From Methanobacteriaceae archaeon (GTDB lineage: Archaea; Methanobacteriota; Methanobacteria; Methanobacteriales; Methanobacteriaceae): a stretch of 64,000 bases of DNA. Shown in pieces: positions 10,442 to 18,532 of the stretch (position 1 is its first letter; each line of letters begins with the position of its first letter). The stretch lies in NCBI GenBank assembly GCA_030016715.1, contig JASEJD010000001.1:62001-126000 (forward strand), written 5' to 3'. Under the pieces are notes generated by a model. It made no database searches. It worked only from the letters and a program-made list of their open reading frames with translations, and was not told where the DNA came from. A program made the translations under genes and the position numbers.

Positions 10442-11149
10442 TTATTCAATAATTATTCCTTCATTGGTTATTTTATAGGGAGCCTTCTTTTGTCCACATC
10501 CCACCATTGCTTCTATGGTCAAGTATTCCCCATCTAGCTTAATCACATTATCCACCACAGCTTTAAGCATTGTTTCCACTTTAACATCCGCTGATCCTTC
10601 TGTGTAAGTGATAAGTGCCGTGCCCCCGGCTTCCCTTATTCTCATTATGTATGCAGTTAAAACCCTTACAATTAATAGTTCCTGGTTGAAAGCAAAAAGA
10701 GTTGTTAATGAATCTAATATTGACCTGAACCTAGGTGATCTCTGAGAGATATAACGAGTACCCACCCCCAATTTCACCATTATATCAGTGGGGTTATGTA
10801 CAGAAGATGATGAAAAATTCTCCGTATTGATAATTTTAGTGCCAGAAATGCTGGAAATGGCATCTACAATATATAACATCTCTTTTTCAATATAATTATC
10901 CAATTCCCAGCCAAAATCTGATGTATTTTGTTGTAATTGTTTTATACCATAATCAGTTAACACATAGAGACATGGTTCATCTAAAGATAATCCACCATGC
11001 ATAAATTGATAACAGAAAATAGATTTACCCACTTTAGGAGGTCCATATACTAGAGTAGCAGTATTTTCAGGAATTCCACCCATACCAGTTTTTGAATCGG
11101 CTGTGATCTGATCCAAGCCAGGTATTCCCGATTGTATCCTTAAGATCAA
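10442..11149 (-). CDS. KaiC-like RecA-superfamily ATPase (copy 2)
   Basis: Tandem paralogue of the preceding KaiC-like ATPase with an intact Walker A (GPPKVGKS) and the same GIPG, CYQFM and HNPTDIMVK landmarks. A TTG start at 11149 is preferred: GGTGAT is 4 bases upstream, the start falls directly after the stop of the GTPase fusion gene, and the N-terminus matches the sister protein. The alternative ATG at 11161 would overlap the upstream gene by 11 bases. The adjacent placement indicates gene duplication within the operon. Confidence 0.85.
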   Translation of the reverse strand: MILRIQSGIPGLDQITADSKTGMGGIPENTATLVYGPPKVGKSIFCYQFMHGGLSLDEPCLYVLTDYGIKQLQQNTSDFGWELDNYIEKEMLYIVDAISSISGTKIINTENFSSSSVHNPTDIMVKLGVGTRYISQRSPRFRSILDSLTTLFAFNQELLIVRVLTAYIMRIREAGGTALITYTEGSADVKVETMLKAVVDNVIKLDGEYLTIEAMVGCGQKKAPYKITNEGIIIE

Positions 11150-11150
11150 A

Positions 11151-12326
11151 TTAATCACCATATAAAAGTTTTAAAAGAGCATCTAAACATTCTTGAGTGC
11201 CCTTTCCTTCAGTTATTACTGCAGGTACAATAGGGATATCCTTGCTTAATTTCATTTTATCCCTGATTTCATCAGGTGAAAGTGCACCTTCCAGATCCTG
11301 TTTATTTGCAACAATAATTTTTGGAATAGCCTCTGCCCTGGTTTTTCGAATCATCTCCTTGGCCCGGGCGAATGTTTGTGGAGCAGTGGAATCTATAATA
11401 ATAAATGCCCCTACTGCTTCTTTTGATAAAACATCTAATATTAGGTCGAAACGTTCTTGTCCCGGTGTACCAAATATATCAGCAAAGAATCCCTTATAAT
11501 CTAGGTGGCCAATATCCATTGCAATGGTTGTAGGGAATGCACCAACTGCCTTTCTATCTACTGAAACAGATTTAGTAGATATTGCCTTTACAAAGCTGGA
11601 CTTACCAGCATTATACGGCCCAGTGACTAAGATTTTGGGTATGTATACCTTTACTCCGCCAGGTTGAATTACAAAGAACAGGATCATAGTATCTAGTGGT
11701 TCGGTCCATGAAGCTCCGGCTACCATAAAACCCTGCCCAACAATTACTCTTTCTTCTATTGTTTTTAATTCCACAACACAATCAACTGAGCTTTTTAGTT
11801 TTTTAACCATCGAGTCTTCATAATCCCATTCAGTAAAGATATAGATTATCGTAGTATTATTTTCTTTAGCAGCTTTATTCCACTTTTTAACTATTTCTAC
11901 TGTTTCAAGATCACCCATATAATCAATAATTGTAGATAAATTGTTTATAACTGCTATACCATCAGGAATATCATTAATAGCTTTTAAAACTACATCTTCA
12001 GTTTCTGAATAATCAGTGAATGAATATTTTGCATTTGAAGGAGCACCAATAAAACTTGAACTTCCATCCACAAAGAAGACATTTTCATTCTCAATAGCAG
12101 AAACAATATCCCAGCCATAAGAATCAAATTCATAAATTATACTATCAGGTTCTGCCACGTTAGTAAAAATAAATCCTCTTTCACCCTCTTTAACTAAACC
12201 ATTTAACATCTGATAACCAAAAGCCTCACAATCCACTCCCGGATTGGCACAGAACATAATTGATGATCCAGCAGGAACTCCTCCTCCTAATAAATCATCT
12301 AATTTAGGAATATGAGTTTTTTTCAT
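11151..12326 (-). CDS. KaiC-like domain fused to a Ras/Arf-type small GTPase
   Basis: Two domains in 391 residues. Residues 1-220 are RecA/KaiC-like, but the P-loop position reads CANPGVDCE (26-34), lacking the Lys and Ser/Thr of Walker A, so this half is probably a non-hydrolysing scaffold. Residues 230-391 form a complete small GTPase: G1 GPYNAGKSS (236-244), G2 threonine in FPTTIAMD, G3 [10 protein letters not shown] (283-292), G4 NKQD (341-344). AAGGAGATG upstream fixes the ATG. A roadblock protein gene precedes it by 3 bases, the classical MglB/MglA-type pairing. Confidence 0.9.
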   Translation of the reverse strand: MKKTHIPKLDDLLGGGVPAGSSIMFCANPGVDCEAFGYQMLNGLVKEGERGFIFTNVAEPDSIIYEFDSYGWDIVSAIENENVFFVDGSSSFIGAPSNAKYSFTDYSETEDVVLKAINDIPDGIAVINNLSTIIDYMGDLETVEIVKKWNKAAKENNTTIIYIFTEWDYEDSMVKKLKSSVDCVVELKTIEERVIVGQGFMVAGASWTEPLDTMILFFVIQPGGVKVYIPKILVTGPYNAGKSSFVKAISTKSVSVDRKAVGAFPTTIAMDIGHLDYKGFFADIFGTPGQERFDLILDVLSKEAVGAFIIIDSTAPQTFARAKEMIRKTRAEAIPKIIVANKQDLEGALSPDEIRDKMKLSKDIPIVPAVITEGKGTQECLDALLKLLYGD

Positions 12327-12329
12327 GGG

Positions 12330-12707
12330 TTACATCTCCTTGAGAATATTGTCAACTTGATTAGCCCTAGATTCCATCTCAAATAATATTAAACCAAGCT
12401 GTGCATCAGGTTCAGTTAAAGCAGTTAATATAGCCTTTTCACCTGCAGGTATTAATACTATGGTTCCTTTCTCGGTTTTAACAGATATCTCACTTACAGA
12501 TCCAGTATTCATCTGACCAGATGCAGCTTCTGCAGCACCCATAATTGTTGAACAAAGCGCTGAAAATATTCTTGCATCAACGTCAGGCGGAGTTCTTGAA
12601 TTTATTAATAGACCTTCCTTGGAAACTATCCCTGATGCTTTAATCTGACCAACTTGCATAAGCCCGGTTAATTCATCATCAAGCTTTTCTTTCTTAGTTT
12701 TCGTCAT
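12330..12707 (-). CDS. Roadblock/LC7-domain protein
   Basis: A 125-residue single roadblock domain. Characteristic segments are [12 protein letters not shown], the helix around [15 protein letters not shown] and the strand [18 protein letters not shown]. Roadblock dimers act as GTPase-activating or platform proteins for MglA-like GTPases. This gene begins the operon and is followed after 3 bases by the KaiC-GTPase fusion, so it is the likely regulator of that GTPase. GGTGAG before the ATG supports the start. Confidence 0.9.
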   Translation of the reverse strand: MTKTKKEKLDDELTGLMQVGQIKASGIVSKEGLLINSRTPPDVDARIFSALCSTIMGAAEAASGQMNTGSVSEISVKTEKGTIVLIPAGEKAILTALTEPDAQLGLILFEMESRANQVDNILKEM

Positions 12708-12889
12708 GCCCTCACCTATTCATATTTTATTGGCTCACCTATAAAACAGATTCTATTATTAATTTTTATGATTCATTATTTTTTTAATCTGATTATCTTT
12801 AAATATGTTAAGAAAAAATTTAATAAAAGTCTTGAGGATAAATTCCAATATTTTATAGTATTACTTAATTACAATAACTAAAGTTAATT

Positions 12890-13540
12890 TTAAATTAGTA
12901 TTTCACCATTTTCTATCTTATAATGAACTTTTAGATTGGTAAATCCTTTAATTGTTAATTCTTGGCCATTTAATGAAATTATTCCGTGCATAAGCTGCTG
13001 TATAGTTTTAATTTCAATCTCGTCATGGGCTCCTTCTTCCATCAATATTAGAGATACTGCCCCTTCAGCTTTTACACGTGTAGTAAGAACGTGAAGAAAC
13101 TTGAAAATAGTTCTAAGGCTGGAATACATTAGTAAAGTTGAAATAGAATCAAGTACAATGCGTATTTTTCCAATATCTCTTTGATTTTTGTATAAGTCCA
13201 TGAATTCATTAGTAGCTACCATCATCATCGTCAGATCCACTGGGCTTTCAACATATCGAATCTGTTCAGAGAATGGTAATTCTACTGTAGCTCCAAATCT
13301 ACTTGATACACAGTCAATTATGCTAAAATTTTCTAATTTAGAACCGGTTAAATCATCTAATATCTTTTCAGCAGATTCATTAGTTGAAATGTAGATACAT
13401 GCTTCTCCATTTTTTAATCCTTCCATGATAAATTTCTTAGAAAATAGATCCTTGCCCGAAAATAAATCTCCTGAAATCAAAATATTAGTTCCATCTGGGA
13501 TTACTTCTGAGATTTTTCTAATACCCATATTATAAGACAT
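12890..13540 (-). CDS. KaiC-like protein with altered Walker A
   Basis: RecA/KaiC-like fold of about 217 residues related to the downstream KaiC-like genes. The P-loop reads GDLFSGKD, with Asp where Ser or Thr normally coordinates magnesium, so ATPase activity may be lost or changed. The strand IRIVLDSIS occupies the Walker B position. The start at 13540 (MSYNMG) is chosen because GAGGG lies 8 bases upstream; an ATG at 13567 has no ribosome site. It is on the same strand as the roadblock operon, separated by 182 bases, and may have its own promoter. Confidence 0.75.
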   Translation of the reverse strand: MSYNMGIRKISEVIPDGTNILISGDLFSGKDLFSKKFIMEGLKNGEACIYISTNESAEKILDDLTGSKLENFSIIDCVSSRFGATVELPFSEQIRYVESPVDLTMMMVATNEFMDLYKNQRDIGKIRIVLDSISTLLMYSSLRTIFKFLHVLTTRVKAEGAVSLILMEEGAHDEIEIKTIQQLMHGIISLNGQELTIKGFTNLKVHYKIENGEILI

Positions 13541-13750
13541 AAACGCAACCCTCATCCCCTTTACCATAAAACATGTAGATCTAAATATTTATTTTTAAAG
13601 TGATTTTATATTATTATAATATACTCTTATCTATATTTTAAATATAGGATTTTCTATCATTGTTACTAAGAATATAGTTTTAATGCTCTTATCCTCATTA
13701 TCTATGTATGTTTTCATGAATAAAGTATTTTATTGATCTATTGCATGGCT

Positions 13751-14245
13751 TTACAGCCATTTTACATCTGCAGTAGTAAAAACATATCGATCTGAAAATG
13801 CAGGATTATAAAAATCATTGGTTAAATTATGAGTTTTAAAACAATCTGTAATGCTTTTTCTTGCATTATAAGTTATTCTATCCCCTAATGAGTTTCTTTC
13901 ATCATATCCTAAAACACGTGTTGTTGAAGCATATATAATTAACATAATTTTTGTTTTTTTATAAATATTACTGAAACCTTGATTAATATAATCAATTTTT
14001 ACAATTTTAATACTTGATGCATGCATCAAAAGTGGTTTTTTAATTTCATATTCTTTAAATTTTAATTCAGAATAAATAGCATATGAATCAATGCTGGCAC
14101 CTTCTAATGCTCCGTTTCTAGCAGCTGAAATGGCTGTGTTCAGTTCATTAGCGTCCACTGCATAAGAAAATACTAAAATGGTAGTAATTAGGGTAAATCC
14201 CATAAGAAACATGTATTCTATGGAAATTTGTGCCTTAAAATCCAT
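13751..14245 (-). CDS. Class III signal peptide (EppA-type) pilin-like protein
   Basis: The N-terminus carries the QISIEY motif immediately before a hydrophobic segment (about residues 5-25), the hallmark of archaeal class III prepilins cleaved by EppA before the Gln. The remaining roughly 135 residues are exported. The start is the ATG at 14245, six bases after AAAGGGTG; an in-frame GTG at 14254 overlaps that site and is rejected. It lies upstream of the KaiC-like gene and beside a second single-TM surface protein. No pilus ATPase or platform gene is in the window. Confidence 0.75.
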   Translation of the reverse strand: MDFKAQISIEYMFLMGFTLITTILVFSYAVDANELNTAISAARNGALEGASIDSYAIYSELKFKEYEIKKPLLMHASSIKIVKIDYINQGFSNIYKKTKIMLIIYASTTRVLGYDERNSLGDRITYNARKSITDCFKTHNLTNDFYNPAFSDRYVFTTADVKWL

Positions 14246-14342
14246 TGAAGTCACCCTTTATTATTGTTAGTAATTATAGCTCCGATTATTATAATATTAA
14301 GAATCATCGTTGCCTAGAGATGAAATAATGGTTATTACACGT

Positions 14343-14777
14343 TTATTTAATTATAATCCAACTATTGCCATTTTTATCTTCCATATTGCGGATAGTATAA
14401 GATCTTCCTGGAAGCAATGTAATTTGGGAATAGCTTGGTGGTTCACCATTCAGGAGCTTTTTTGGAATAATATTAGCCTTACCCATCATTCCATCAACTG
14501 TTATATATACTCCCGATGAATTTACCCTAATCCTATAATTGCTATCACCCACCTTTTTAGGTAAATTTATATTAATGGAATGACCATTTCCACCAGAATA
14601 AACTAAATTAATTGTTTTAGCAATATTTTCAGCCAGATTTCTAGCATGGGCCAGCTTTTCCGTGGTTTTTACTGTTTCAATCCTATCGGTGGTCACATTA
14701 ATTATGCTGGAGACTATTATAAAAAATAAAATAACAGAAAGTATGAAGTCTAAGCTAAAAGTTCCTACTTGATCCAT
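14343..14777 (-). CDS. Single-pass pilin-like surface protein
   Basis: A 144-residue protein with a short N-terminus (MDQVGTFSLDF) followed by a hydrophobic helix (about 11-28), then a Lys/Glu-rich helix and a beta-rich exported domain. The layout matches type IV pilin-like proteins, and FSLDF may be a variant of the class III cleavage motif. It is the first gene of the minus-strand pair with the QISIEY pilin. It is divergent from the THUMP gene with about 60 bases between them. Confidence 0.6.
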   Translation of the reverse strand: MDQVGTFSLDFILSVILFFIIVSSIINVTTDRIETVKTTEKLAHARNLAENIAKTINLVYSGGNGHSININLPKKVGDSNYRIRVNSSGVYITVDGMMGKANIIPKKLLNGEPPSYSQITLLPGRSYTIRNMEDKNGNSWIIIK

Positions 14778-14839
14778 AATTAATTAATAGATTAAGTGAC
14801 ATATAAAAGGTATGTTTTAGTATTAAAAATGGTGTTCTT

Positions 14840-15373
14840 ATGAAACCAACAAAAAATTTTAACTTTCTAGTTACATTAAAAGGCCATAAATCTGAGGTTG
14901 CTGGTGAAGAAGTGTTAGGAATTGAAGAAATCGAATTAGAACTAAAAAAATATGAACCAATGCTAAATATTAAAGATTCTGAATTTCCTAATGTGTTGTT
15001 AATTGATCTTAGTATGGATACTAGAAAGGCTCTTGAAATATTAAAGAATTCAACTACTACTGTTATCTCAAAAATCGTGATTATTGATGAAGTAGTGAGG
15101 ACCAGGCCCAATATAATTAAAGAAAAAGTTTTACAAATAGCCAGGACCAAAATAAAGTCAGGAAGTAGTTTTGCAGTACGCTGTGATCTAAGAGGGCGCA
15201 AATATATCAAATCCAAAAATGATTTAGTAAAACTAATTTCAAATGAATTGATAGAAAATCTTAATATTGAAGAAAATTCAACAGACCCCGACTGGATTGT
15301 TCAAATTGAAATAATAGGGGAAGATACTGGTATTAGTGTTTCTAAACCTTCTGATATTTTAAAAAAGGATTAA
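14840..15373 (+). CDS. THUMP-domain RNA-binding protein
   Basis: A stand-alone 177-residue THUMP protein. THUMP domains bind RNA, usually tRNA acceptor stems, and partner with tRNA-modifying enzymes (Tan1-type). The fold signature is visible as the TLKGHKSEVAGEEVLG strand-helix start, the mid region ARTKIKSGSSFAVRCDLRGRKY, and the closing DWIVQIEIIGEDTGISV strands. No catalytic domain is attached. The start ATG follows a divergent promoter region shared with the pilin-like gene. Confidence 0.8.
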   Translation: MKPTKNFNFLVTLKGHKSEVAGEEVLGIEEIELELKKYEPMLNIKDSEFPNVLLIDLSMDTRKALEILKNSTTTVISKIVIIDEVVRTRPNIIKEKVLQIARTKIKSGSSFAVRCDLRGRKYIKSKNDLVKLISNELIENLNIEENSTDPDWIVQIEIIGEDTGISVSKPSDILKKD

Positions 15374-15431
15374 AAAAATAATTTTTTATTTATAGATTAT
15401 TAATTATTCTTTTAATAAATAAGTGATATCT

Positions 15432-15920
15432 ATGTATGAAGTTTTAATTTTTCAGGGCGGAATATATAAATTCAATGATTTTCAAGAATTAATAGAAGAT
15501 TTAGGTGGATTAATATTAAAAAAAGATCATTTAGAGATTACAAGAGGCATCTATTTTTTATCAGAAGAGATTACAGTTCCATTGGTATTACCGGTTGAAG
15601 AAATTGAAAATGCTAAAGAAATAGCCAAAGAAATAAAAGGAAATTTGTCTAAAACTAAGATAGATAGTCTAAAAAAATCAGAATTAGTATCTTATCTAAA
15701 TATATATGACCTTTTAAGTAAATCTGATCATTGGCTGGAAAAAAGGGAATTAGAAGAACAATTAAAATGTCCATGCATTGTTAATTGTGAAAAATCAAGT
15801 GAATTTTGTGCAAAGGATTATTTAAATAAAATATTAAATGATATGGAAACCATTGAACTAATAGAAGTTCTTGAAGAAAATAATAAAAAGAAATATCGTT
15901 TAAGGGTGGAAAATGATTAG
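15432..15920 (+). CDS. Conserved methanogen protein, unknown function
   Basis: A 162-residue soluble protein that I do not recognise. It has a mixed alpha/beta N-terminal half and a Cys cluster near residues 115-129 (CPCIVNC, then FC), suggesting a metal or Fe-S site. The ATG at 15432 is chosen because GTGAT lies directly upstream; an in-frame GTG at 15423 is part of that site. It overlaps the next membrane protein gene by 8 bases. Confidence 0.65.
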   Translation: MYEVLIFQGGIYKFNDFQELIEDLGGLILKKDHLEITRGIYFLSEEITVPLVLPVEEIENAKEIAKEIKGNLSKTKIDSLKKSELVSYLNIYDLLSKSDHWLEKRELEEQLKCPCIVNCEKSSEFCAKDYLNKILNDMETIELIEVLEENNKKKYRLRVEND

Positions 15921-16164
15921 GGCAAGTTCTCTGGTTATTGCTGGAGTGGTGGTAATTTTCATAGGTATTATTATGATATTTACGGGTACAGCACTTCAAA
16001 GCACTAGTTCCAAAGATGAAACAGTCAAAACAGGTGGAGTAATACTTATAGGGCCTATTCCCATAATATTTGGAACAGATAAATCATTTACAATAATTGC
16101 AGTTGTACTCGGCATTATCTTAATGATAGTATCATACTTCTTATTTTACCGGCCCTTTACATAG
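15913..16164 (+). CDS. TIGR00304-family small membrane protein
   Basis: 83 residues with two membrane helices (about 7-27 and 58-78) joined by the conserved GGVILIGPIPIIFG loop, which is the signature of the archaeal TIGR00304/DUF131 family. Function is unknown. It overlaps the end of the upstream gene, so they are cotranslated. Confidence 0.8.
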   Translation: MIRASSLVIAGVVVIFIGIIMIFTGTALQSTSSKDETVKTGGVILIGPIPIIFGTDKSFTIIAVVLGIILMIVSYFLFYRPFT

Positions 16165-16239
16165 AGTGCCCAGGATCATGAATATAATCAATTTTAAAAA
16201 GTTCATGAGAAAATATAGCTACTTAACCAGGAGAAAATA

Positions 16240-17148
16240 ATGCGTATAATAATATTAACTTCAGGAAAGTATGGTTCCAGAATAGTGAATAATATGGCTA
16301 AAAGAGGATTAGCCCCCAATATAGTGGGTTTATATGAATTTCCAGATAACCTGCCAGAGTTTCTAGATGAATTTGAAGATTATGTTCCAGATAATCTTCC
16401 TGAATGTGACTTAATAGTATCAGTAGGTTTGTTTGGAGATATTAATATGGTAATACCCATTATAGCCTCAAAAACTAATTGTAAATCTATAATAATTCCT
16501 ATTCACCATCCTCAACAGATACCTATTGGTCTTCAAGAGGAGATAAAAGCAGAATTAGAAAATATTCAAGTGATTTTTCCCAAACCCTTCTGTTCCCTTA
16601 AACCAGTGGGAGATAAATATATAGATAAGTTCACCATACTCTTTGGCCAGCCCAAAGTAAGAATAGAATTTGAGGAAATAATTAAAAAAGTAGAAGTTAT
16701 AAGGGGAGCACCTTGTGGTTCAACATGGTTCATCGCCGAAAACCTTGAAGGAGTGCCAGTTGAGGAAGCAGAATTCGTAACCGGGGATAAATTCCACAAT
16801 TATCCTTGTTTAGCTTCCATGAATACAGATCAATTAATAGGAGACACTATAATGCATCTTGCAGGATACAAAAGCAAGGAAGCAGTGAAAAGGGGGCTGG
16901 GTTTCGCAGTTAAAACTGCGCTGATAGATAGTGATGCTTGCCAAGGAGGGATAAGCTGTGACTATCTCTGTATTGAGGTCTGCCCTACAGTTAAAATTGG
17001 TGATGATACCATTAATATTGATGATAATAGGAAGGCTAAAATTGATCCTGCTACTTGTGGCTGCTGTGAATTATGTTTAAAAGAATGTCCATTTGCTGCA
17101 ATTGAAATGACCAATGATATTACACCCCTAAAAAAAAGTTGGGGATGA
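16240..17148 (+). CDS. DUF166 protein with C-terminal two-cluster ferredoxin domain
   Basis: Residues 1-205 are a DUF166 domain with the conserved PCGSTWF and HNYPC motifs. The last 75 residues hold two Cys-rich Fe-S sites (CDYLCIEVCP and CGCCELCLKECP), as in 2x[4Fe-4S] ferredoxins. DUF166 has sometimes been labelled thymidylate synthase-like, but a redox role is better supported by the fusion. A shorter DUF166 paralogue without the ferredoxin part lies at 48911-49588. An AGGAG-type site precedes the ATG. A T8 run follows the stop. Confidence 0.82.
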   Translation: MRIIILTSGKYGSRIVNNMAKRGLAPNIVGLYEFPDNLPEFLDEFEDYVPDNLPECDLIVSVGLFGDINMVIPIIASKTNCKSIIIPIHHPQQIPIGLQEEIKAELENIQVIFPKPFCSLKPVGDKYIDKFTILFGQPKVRIEFEEIIKKVEVIRGAPCGSTWFIAENLEGVPVEEAEFVTGDKFHNYPCLASMNTDQLIGDTIMHLAGYKSKEAVKRGLGFAVKTALIDSDACQGGISCDYLCIEVCPTVKIGDDTINIDDNRKAKIDPATCGCCELCLKECPFAAIEMTNDITPLKKSWG

Positions 17149-17153
17149 TTAAA

Positions 17154-17161
17154 TTTTTTTT
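17154..17161 (+). terminator. Oligo-T transcription terminator
   Basis: A run of eight T lies just after the DUF166 stop. T-runs alone are sufficient for termination by archaeal RNA polymerase. The next gene begins about 105 bases later with its own leader. Confidence 0.4.
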
Positions 17162-17265
17162 ATGTTCAAAAATTGATATCTACCTATTTATTAAATAAAG
17201 CAAAGCAGAAATTAATGATAAAAAAAAGAGTATATTTGAAAATAGATTAATCAGAGTGAAAATAT

Positions 17266-18030
17266 ATGAAAGGAAGAGTTGTATTTATTGGAGCAGGGCC
17301 TGGAGATCCTGAATTAATAACATTAAAAGCTGTTAATATCTTAAAAAAAGCAGATATTATTATATATGCCGGTTCGCTGGTTAATAAAGAGGTTTTAAGT
17401 TATGCGAAAGATGATGCTGAAATTTATAACAGCGCCTCAATGGATTTAAAAGAGATGACCGACATTATGAAGAAGGGAGTTAATGATTCAAGAATTGTTG
17501 CCAGAGTACATACTGGTGATCCTTCAATTTATGGGGCTATTGGAGAGCAGATAGAAATTTTAAGAAGAAACAATATTGAATTTGACATAATACCCGGTGT
17601 TAGCTCGTTTTTTGCTGCTGCAGCTGCTCTAGAATCAGAATTAACGCTTCCTGAAATTTCGCAAACTGTGATAATAACCCGTCCAGAAGGTAGAACTCCT
17701 AAACCATCATCAGAGTCTATTTCAAGCTTAGCTAAACATAATGCTACCATGTGCATCTTTTTAGGAGTGCATATGATTGATAAAGTGGTTAAAGATTTAA
17801 AAAAACATTATCCAGTTCAAACTCCAGTTGCAGTAGTTAAAAAGGCTTCATGGAAGGATGAAATGATTTTAAGGGGCACATTAGAAGATATTGAAGCAAA
17901 GGTAAAAGAAGCTAATATTAATAAGACTGCTATGATAGTAGTGGGAAATGTTTTAGATCCTAGAGAAATGGTTCCATCCAAACTTTATGATGCAAAATTT
18001 TCACATGAATACCGTACTAAAAAAGATTAA
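17266..18030 (+). CDS. cbiF: Cobalt-precorrin-4 C11-methyltransferase
   Basis: Tetrapyrrole methylase that adds the C-11 methyl group during corrin ring synthesis, using S-adenosylmethionine. The N-terminal GAGPGDPELITLKA motif, the AGSLVNKEVL and HTGDPSIYGAI segments and the 254-residue length match CbiF/CobM. Methanogens need cobamides for methyltransfer in methanogenesis. It stands alone here, with no other cobalamin gene adjacent. A T7 run follows the stop in the convergent gap with the NikR-like gene. Confidence 0.92.
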   Translation: MKGRVVFIGAGPGDPELITLKAVNILKKADIIIYAGSLVNKEVLSYAKDDAEIYNSASMDLKEMTDIMKKGVNDSRIVARVHTGDPSIYGAIGEQIEILRRNNIEFDIIPGVSSFFAAAAALESELTLPEISQTVIITRPEGRTPKPSSESISSLAKHNATMCIFLGVHMIDKVVKDLKKHYPVQTPVAVVKKASWKDEMILRGTLEDIEAKVKEANINKTAMIVVGNVLDPREMVPSKLYDAKFSHEYRTKKD

Positions 18031-18057
18031 TTTTTTTAAAAAAATAATTTTTATCAA

Positions 18058-18441
18058 TTAAACGACAATTAACTTAACATAATCCATTTTTCGGCAAGTA
18101 TGGAAAATATCGGATAATTCTTTCATGCGCTGGCCTTTTCCATCCAGAATAAATAATTCTAGACATTTATTATCCTTTAGATGGCTGTGGATTTGAGTGT
18201 TGATTATGTCTTCAAAGTCGTGTTTTATCTCTGTTACCTTGTCTTCAGATTCTTGTGGATGGATTAAAACAAGTATAGAATTTATATTTCCTTTTAATGT
18301 TTCTTTCTCCTTGTTATCTGCCAGTAACATCCGCGCCCCAGTTCTTATAACTTCAGATCTTCCAGAAAAACCCATCTCCTTTTGAAGTTTATCCAGTTCA
18401 TCCAGCAACTTATCATTCAAAGAAACACTTATTATAGTCAT
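18058..18441 (-). CDS. NikR-like ribbon-helix-helix metal regulator
   Basis: Residues 1-45 form a CopG-type ribbon-helix-helix ([28 protein letters not shown]). The C-terminal ACT-like domain keeps the NikR nickel ligands as HSH spaced from Cys ([14 protein letters not shown]). It is transcribed divergently from a ZnuABC-type metal transporter 91 bases away, so that transporter is its probable target. Two AT-rich inverted repeats fill the gap. Nickel is expected from the ligands, although the transporter type suggests zinc or manganese. Confidence 0.85.
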   Translation of the reverse strand: MTIISVSLNDKLLDELDKLQKEMGFSGRSEVIRTGARMLLADNKEKETLKGNINSILVLIHPQESEDKVTEIKHDFEDIINTQIHSHLKDNKCLELFILDGKGQRMKELSDIFHTCRKMDYVKLIVV

Positions 18442-18469
18442 AAATAATTATAATTTAATAATTATTTAT
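18440..18469. promoter_or_regulatory. Inverted repeat, candidate NikR-like operator 1
   Basis: Perfect 11-base arms (ATAAATAATTA and TAATTATTTAT) separated by 8 bases. It overlaps the start codon of the NikR-like gene, as expected for autoregulation. Base composition is almost entirely AT, so a chance dyad cannot be excluded. Confidence 0.4.
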
Positions 18470-18479
18470 AAATTTATTG

Positions 18480-18505
18480 TTAAATATTATTAAGATAATA
18501 TTTAA
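18480..18505. promoter_or_regulatory. Inverted repeat, candidate operator 2
   Basis: Perfect 11-base arms (TTAAATATTAT and ATAATATTTAA) with a 4-base TAAG centre, ending 27 bases before the transporter gene. It could overlap the transporter promoter. Same caution about AT content. Confidence 0.4.
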
Positions 18506-18532
18506 ATATTAATAAATTTAAATAATACTTCA

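Noticed and set aside
9708-14777. Archaellum (arl) operon
   Set aside because: KaiC/ArlH-like ATPases and pilin-like genes are present, but ArlI, ArlJ, ArlF/G and true archaellins are missing, and the GTPase/roadblock genes do not belong to archaella.
16240-17148. Thymidylate synthase
   Set aside because: DUF166 proteins have been labelled this way, but no thymidylate synthase catalytic motif is visible and the fused ferredoxin argues for redox function.
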